Assembly (NCBI GenBank): GCA_002900995.3
Contig: CM035314.1
Coordinates: 2,031,372 to 2,095,371 of the forward strand
Reading direction: 5' to 3'
Origin: Ganoderma boninense
Taxonomy: Eukaryota; Basidiomycota; Agaricomycetes; Polyporales; Polyporaceae
Length of the DNA stretch: 64,000 nucleotides
Both the position numbers and the translations under genes were made by a program. Within the stretch, counting starts at the first letter, position 1; the number at the start of each line of letters is the position of its first letter. The notes below the pieces were generated by a model. The model saw only the letters and a list, made by a program, of their open reading frames with translations, was not told the origin of the DNA and did no database searches. Shown here piece after piece: positions 58,073 to 64,000 of the stretch.

Positions 58073-58802
58073 GCTTCAACGTCGATTCCGATGGATGGCC
58101 TGAGTGAAAAACGAGAACCACTGTATTTGAGCAGACGGGTAGCGGCAATCCAGAGGGCGTAAGCGGATGTTAGACGTCCCTCGCGATACAGGGAGGTGGC
58201 GGGTGGCAGTTCAATGCCAGTTTCGAGGCGTCAGCTGAGCGTTAGATTTTGCGCTAGTCGGCAGTATGTAGTGTCTCGGGTTTCGAACGCACGCGTAAGT
58301 TTGTCCATTCCATGCCGTACGCTTGCGGCATTATGCCGGAGTGAAGTGGGCGAGATCTAGGAGATCTGTTCATCTCGAAGAATGAATGCCACGGTACGCC
58401 AGTTTCAATAGGTCAGTGAGCATCGGGCTGATGAGGGGTCAGCGTGGCCCTTGGCGAACCCCGAAATCCCCGGGGACACTACGGGTCAGGCTTCGGCAAG
58501 AATGCGCACGCCCCGATGGCAGGTAAGCGCGACTATTAACGAAATACTTAAACACTTGTACAAATTATAGTATTGCGTACTGTAAAATGTCGCTGTAAAT
58601 CAATCCACTGTCCGAAGCTTCTATCCCATAGTGTCCAGTTCTAGCAAGCAACACGAGATAGCAGACGCTGCAGGGCGAGTCGGCGACTCAGTCAATCCTG
58701 ATCCTTGAACCAAGAGGATGCGAACACGACGAAAATATCCAACTCACTGCGTGCCAATCCGATCACCCAGCCCCGTCCCAGGCCCCTTGTCTCCTCCGTT
58801 CG
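58073..58802. other. Intergenic between But2-like and DUF6533-like genes
   Basis: 730 bp with no supported gene. Confidence 0.45.
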
Positions 58803-60921
58803 CTATCCCACAGCTCCCTCGAGTCGACAAGGCGCTGGGAGCTCGCAACGGTCCTCAGACCCGCAAGCTCGTCTTTCCCATCGCTCGCCGTCAGCGACTC
58901 GCGTGCCACCCGCGTGTATCGAGCAGGGGATAAGTTCAATTCCATCCCCGTCCGGGTCCGCGGGTACGCCGTATTCGCTCACGTCCAGATCAGTGTCCAC
59001 GAAGAGCTGCGACCCCAAGTGCATGTGGACCTGCTCCCCCATCGACGCGATGAACGCGGGCAGCGGCGCTGCATTGTTGCTGCTTCTCATGCTCCGAGTC
59101 GTGGTCTGGCCGCCACCGCCCTCCGGCAGTTGCGACTCGGCGCCGCCAGCGAAGTGCAGGCTCAGCGACGCAGGCGAGCCCGAGAACAGCGTGGACGTGA
59201 GACTGGTGGGCCCGGATGCCGCAGCGCGGTTTGCGTGGTGGAGGTCGAGGAGGAAGCGGCAGGTCAGGATCGCGGTCAAGCTGTGGGTCAAAGTTGAAGG
59301 GGGGGGGGCAGGGCCATGGTCAGCGGGTGTCGCTGTCGGGAAGGGACTCGTAGATGGGGGATAGAGTACGTACGGAGAGATGAGGATGGTGGCGAAGGTC
59401 TCGAAGAGGGCGGCTTCGACGATCTGCAATGGAGAAGTGAGGGACAGGTTGCATAGGGACGGAATGGCGCAGAGACGGGGGCTGGGAGAGACGTACAGCT
59501 TGGGGAATGACGCACATCGCGTTCATGATGGTGAGGAAGCTAGTGGCATCGCGATCAACGGGGTGCTGAGCGCGGAGACGAGAGAGACCCGGTGCGTGGA
59601 TGGACGGACTCACATGAAGTAAATGCTCCCTGGAAGTAAGTATCATCCCAGAATTTGTGAACTCGACTTCAAGACGGATCATGGGCATCCGAATGGCACG
59701 CACCATTCTGCAGCATGACCCCCACCAGTGACGGGCCTACCAACACCCTTCTTTGCGTTTTGTAGGAGGAATACGTCTTCGCCCATGTCACAAACAAAAC
59801 GAGCAGGTCTCCTGCGATGCTGCAGACTCTGGTCGCTATTTCCACTATTCAGAAATCGTTCGCAGTTAATGTCCCATCTCGCGAGTAATATGCAGACCGA
59901 AGACTCCACTTACAACTAGATATAGAAGCGGCGGCCATTATGTGAACACCGGGTCGATCACAAACGTGTTTCCTGAAATGATGGAGGGAGACGCACTTAG
60001 GTGATACTAGCCACGGGGATATTGGAGACCTATTAATGACCGAGCAGTTCCATGGGCTTGGTAGCAAGATTGGTTGCTGGACGTAGGCGTTTATCACCTA
60101 GCATTCAACGAACGGTGTGAATCAGAATCAGAGGCCGTGCGGTTTAACGCGCAAAAAGGACAGCGGAGCGCACCACTACAGCCATGCTGGGCACAAAAAG
60201 AAGGAGAAAGGTAAGGAGCGGTAAAATTTTATTTTGTGGCGATAGGGCGTAGATTCTGAGGGCTGAGAAACCTGCGTGCAAGCGTGACGACATCGATACC
60301 CATGTGAAAGCTGGAATTCAGAGTAGGCCCGCCGGCTTGAACACAGACTTACTCGCAGGGGTGAGCGCATACCATACCAGCATCGCGGTTTGTAGCCCGA
60401 AATTGACTCGGCACCTGCAGGCATCCGAGTCGGACCTCGTATCAGCGGACTGGCACGGACCAGCGATAGGGTACGTACGCCTAACGACAAGATTAGCAAT
60501 CAGACGGCCTTGGTCAGGGCGAGACAATGCAACCACGCACCATATCGGACGACATAGGCATGTCGGACCGCACCGAGAGGGCTAAGTGGATGATGGGCGG
60601 GTAGCGGCTGAGTACATAGAGGACCGTCCCGCCCTTCGGCTTGAGTTTGCGCCGACCATTGTGAGAGGGCCAGAAGCAGCGTATTTCGTCGTCGAGAGAG
60701 ATGAGCCAGTCGTATACGACGAGCGCTAGACGTATATGTTACATCAGCAACAGCAGAGTAGTACTAGTCGAGCTGCGACCCACCTAGCGCAGCCAGGGCA
60801 TAGTACTCTGCTGCGAAACTTGTTGGGAGGCGTCAGTGTCTAAGTGGAGACTTGATGGGATCGTACTGTACACTTACAATGCTGAAAAGGCGCCGTCCAG
60901 GGATGCTTGAAGTGAAGTCAT
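58803..60921 (-). CDS. DUF6533-type seven-transmembrane protein, many exons
   Basis: Recognisable blocks in order on the minus strand: EYYALAALA and LVVYDWLISLDDEIRCFW (DUF6533 helix region), VLYVLSRYPPIIHLALSV, VNFGLQTAMLVWYALTP, DLLVLFVTWAKTY, GPSLVGVMLQNGSIYF, FLTIMNAMCVIPQA, IVEAALFETFATILISP and LTAILTCRFLLDLHHAN, then a Gly/Ser-rich tail ending ELIPCSIHAGG. Exons with firm borders are 59811-59704, 59629-59614 (16 nt), 59539-59497, 59423-59374 and 59280-58803. The 5' exons lie between about 60400 and 60921 and the start is uncertain. The family is a large Agaricomycete 7-TM group of unknown role, distinct from families I and II. Confidence 0.7.
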
Positions 60922-62393
60922 GTATGAGCTCGATGGTTCTGGAATGTGGGGAGCACAGGGGCCCGGGAACGACGATCGCAGCTTTTATGCTAGTGTCAGA
61001 GGCTCTTCGTCGGACATGCGAAGTCAAGTTCGGCACTCTATTCTCTGACAGATGCGGGAGGGGGCGATTGATACTTTGAAGTCTTCAGGAATGACAGTGC
61101 ATTCATGATGCTCGTGCCGGAGAAGGGAGAGCTCTTGATGATACGTGGAAAATCTTCATTGCCATCCTACATTGTGGGTGAGCAAAACGAGTACTTACGG
61201 TGATATATAGCCCATCGTTAAGTCATACCTCGACGCCATTCCGTGCATACAGTACACATGTTGAGCTTAGCTCGGGCAGGAACGTATGCCGTCTCCGAGA
61301 ATATCAATGCGTAGGACAGCCACGTCATTATCCCATGGTGATCCGCACCATGCACCGTAACGCACAAGATGGTGGTACAAAACAGCATCTGTGCTTCCTT
61401 ACCCCCCTTCCCCCTCAAATTAGTAACTAACTAAAAGTTGGGGAGGCCCTTTCGTTCCAGAACATATGCGGCGGTGTCAATGCCTGAGCCGAGGTACGCG
61501 AAAAAGGTCGTGTAGGAGCGGCGGTACGGAGAACGTGCACTCACTGCAGTATTAGCACGCGGATTTGCGATGAGAAAGACGATCCGCAGAGCAATTGCGG
61601 TGCTCAGACTCGGATTCGAAGAGCATGGATATCTATGAATTTTTCCAGTCATCGTGTCAACGGCCGGCTCTGAATAGAAGTCGCTTACCATTTGATTCAA
61701 CCCATGCTGTGTTTCCAATTAAGAATGGGACCAGATGATAGACCGTTTGGATGTAGATCCATGGACTGCGGTGCTTGATCTGCAACTGGACTGGACCAGT
61801 ACATACTGCACTCGTGGCAGTGGGACCGGGAAAGGATGTATCAGAATCTATACATGCCGCAAGCTCCAATTCTAGTCCGGCTTCTTCCGAGGTGTATTCT
61901 CTCGGTTCGGGTTGCCTCTTGCAATGAATCCACTTACTCCACCCATCCGTTCTATGTGCTCTCATGGTACCTCACAGACGAAAATATCCTCCAAGAGTCC
62001 ATATCTTTAAACGTGTGTCGCTGCACCAGGCCGGTAGGCAGCCTGAGGCTCTTGTACGTCCTCCTTGCCACAGCGGCTTCCTCCTGAACTACAACTTAGC
62101 GAGTCGTACTAACCAACACGTATTCAATAGGCTTCATACCTGAGGCATAACGACATGCCGTTAATGTCCTCCTTGAAGTCCTCATCCTGGTATGTCAGCA
62201 CACGCTACAGGTAGTTCACACCATGGTGAGACTGATCTTAAAGCCCAGTGGTAGCAAGGTGCTGGCCGTCAACACCATCCCATCAATCCCATCCCTGTCG
62301 TGCGAGCCTGTTAAAAGAGGAAGTTCTTGTGATGCCTATCTGGTAGACTAGGTAAATGCGCATTTACGTGAGGATCAAATCGTCGAGTTAACT
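60922..62393. other. Intergenic or unrecognised spliced gene on minus strand
   Basis: Minus-strand frames at 61965-61657 (LQIKHRSPWIYIQTVYHLVP) and 61718-61431 could be exons of one gene, as a donor-like gtaagcg lies near 61690. I recognise no family and cannot fix the ends. The rest shows nothing. Confidence 0.3.
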
Positions 62394-62695
62394 TTGCTCT
62401 GTGCCGCGCGTGCCTACGTCTGGCGCATGTCCGCCATAGTCTTCCAGGACAAGGACTTCGCCGCGAACCTCAAGTATGCAGACCCGTACATCGGGCTGAT
62501 GGAGCTCTACGCATCCGGCAAAGTAAACTCCTTGCCCATCGATCCCATCCTCGTCCGACCCCGCGTCTCCGCCCAAGTGTACGTCGACCAGCCGTACAAG
62601 TTCGCGCCGCGCGGAGAGCGCGACTACTGCAACGAGACGTGGTGCATGCTCTCCCCCAACGAGAGGCACCTCCACGTCACCCCCACTAGCACAGA
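62394..62695 (+). pseudogene. Truncated inverted copy of the But2-like gene
   Basis: The frame reads AYVWRMSAIVFQDKDFAANL, then YADPYIGLMELYASGKV, RPRVSAQVYVDQPYKFAPRG and LSPNERHLHVTPT, nearly the same as the middle exon of the gene at 57.5-57.8 kb. The helix and first exon are lost and the match stops where the next intron began, so only part of one exon was copied. It is on the opposite strand to its source. Confidence 0.8.
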
Positions 62696-63472
62696 GTACA
62701 GGAGTCGCCTTGCCAGCGCTCCAGTGGTAGCACCCCAAGGAAATCCCCCTTCGCAATTGGTGAGTTCCTTACTAGCGCTCTTCCGGATAGAACGCATAGC
62801 ATAAATCTTAATTCATCCTCGTGCCAGATATACTGCCCCGGAGATGACACTGACGGCGCTGCTCGCGATCTTCGTTCATCCAAGCAGTGCCACTCACGAG
62901 CGCCGACGCCGCTGTGGATTGCACCTGGATATCCAGCTACTCCATCAACTGGCACTGGATTCTGGCGGACATCTTCCGTTCCCTGATTCGGGCGTATCCG
63001 TCCTAGCTGCTGGGTACTTAGAGCAGCCTCTCGGACGGCTCTCCTGCGTTCCCTCTTGCGGAGAGTAGAACCTCACGTGAGATACTTAGTGCCACCCGGA
63101 TCAACGAGCGTTGGTTCAGCAGCCTCCGGGGTTTGCGGCTCAGAAGCTCGCTCCTTCCGGATATACAATGCACTGCTCCTCGCCAACTTTCTGGATATCC
63201 AAGGCCCTCTTCCTCGAGAGCCTTCCAGCTGAACGTGTCACTGTACCATCCGGAGGAGTCCACCATGCTCGTATCCAGATAACACCCCTGCGGCAGCGGT
63301 GTTCAGGATAGCCTGATATTTGACTCAGAGCAGTGGTGCAGCGCAAGTTGCGTCGTGGCGTTGTGTGTTCCCTAGATATAAAGGCCTCATCACGATCTCG
63401 CTGTTGCAATCGAAACACCCTGCACCGGAAACCCCCCTGAAACTACCTTGTGTGGACGTTTTGACCACTGTG
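62696..63472. other. Intergenic upstream of 7-TM copy E
   Basis: Short frames only; no supported gene. A possible TATA (agatataaa) lies near 63374, about 100 bp before the next start. Confidence 0.4.
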
Positions 63473-64000
63473 ATGTCTACGTCGGGCTCCTGGAACGCCA
63501 TCTTGCAGAACTGTTGGTATATCGGGAACAATTTTAACGCCATCCTGTACGGTGCGTCTTCCGCCACCGCTTGTCATATCACATCACTCCCGCAATTCTA
63601 ACGAACAACTATCCCACTTTCATTATCACAAACAAACAGGAATCGAGCTCGTGCTATACTTCACCACTGTAAAGCTCCTTCTGGACCGCCGTGCGCGACA
63701 CGACCTGTCCAAGAGCCGCTTTCGCGTGATTCTCGGGCTGAGCACAGGACTTCTCTGCATGATCACCGTCTACCTCTTCGCGCAGAACTTCTTTGGGCAG
63801 GAGATGTGGATCATCAACTCGCACTACGCCGGGGGCTCAGGACAGTACTACGCCGACCACGCGGCTGTGTGGTACCAGACGATGGGGAGCGCCGCCTCGG
63901 TCGTGATGAACTGGATGAGCGATGCGTATTTCGTACGTGCCTTTTGTTGGCTCGCCCGGATTTCGTTGGAACTGGGTGGCGCTGACGGCCGTCTGCGACG
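63473..64000 (+). CDS. Seven-transmembrane protein, family I copy E (cut by window end)
   Basis: Exon 1 (63473-63551) ends in the family signature CWYIGNNFNAILYG. Exon 2 (63640-63932) reads IELVLYFTTVKLLL, FAQNFFGQEMWIINSHYAGG, DHAAVWYQTMGSAASVVMNW and ends MSDAYF before a gtacgt donor. Phases match the other copies. The rest lies beyond the window. It carries VFAQNFFG where relatives have ATEAVFG. Confidence 0.85.

Overview
The window is nuclear DNA of a filamentous basidiomycete, most likely an Agaricomycete of polypore type. Almost every gene is split by 45-80 nt GT-AG introns, coding DNA is GC-rich, there is a QDE-2/AGO-type Argonaute, and three separate fungal seven-transmembrane (7-TM) families typical of Agaricomycetes occur. 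Gene models were built by hand from conserved residues and splice phase. Family names come from recalled motifs, not from a search.

Left part (0-23 kb): a tRNA-Glu(UUC), a DHA2-type MFS transporter, an Argonaute, a UstYa-like (DUF3328) oxidase, two 7-TM proteins of family I (motif YIGNNFNAILYG), an F-box pseudogene, a dual-specificity phosphatase, a small unidentified protein, the intact F-box paralogue and a GNAT acetyltransferase. Most of these genes carry single-base insertions or deletions, mostly in short homopolymers. Correcting them restores reading frames of consistent length, so residual assembly error is at least as likely as gene death.

Middle (23.4-49 kb): a 4.09 kb gag-only LTR retrotransposon with apparently identical 371 bp LTRs and a TCCTG target duplication sits in the stop codon of the GNAT gene. 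Next come a three-exon mitochondrial-carrier-like gene and a long gene-poor tract built from decayed segmental duplications. That tract holds three copies of a second 7-TM family (II): one intact, one with a single nonsense codon and one more degraded. It also holds remnants of the carrier's first exon and of F-box/LRR-like genes.

Right part (49-64 kb): a dense cluster of two very small secreted peptides that both end in ETDWL, two UstYa-like oxidases, three family I 7-TM genes (the last cut by the window edge), a But2-C-like single-pass membrane protein with a truncated inverted copy, and a DUF6533-type 7-TM gene. UstYa-like genes lie beside family I 7-TM genes at both ends of the window. 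UstYa proteins in Ascomycota modify ribosomally made peptides, so the peptide/oxidase/7-TM set is the best candidate here for an undescribed system, either a RiPP pathway or a secreted peptide-receptor system. That function is inference.
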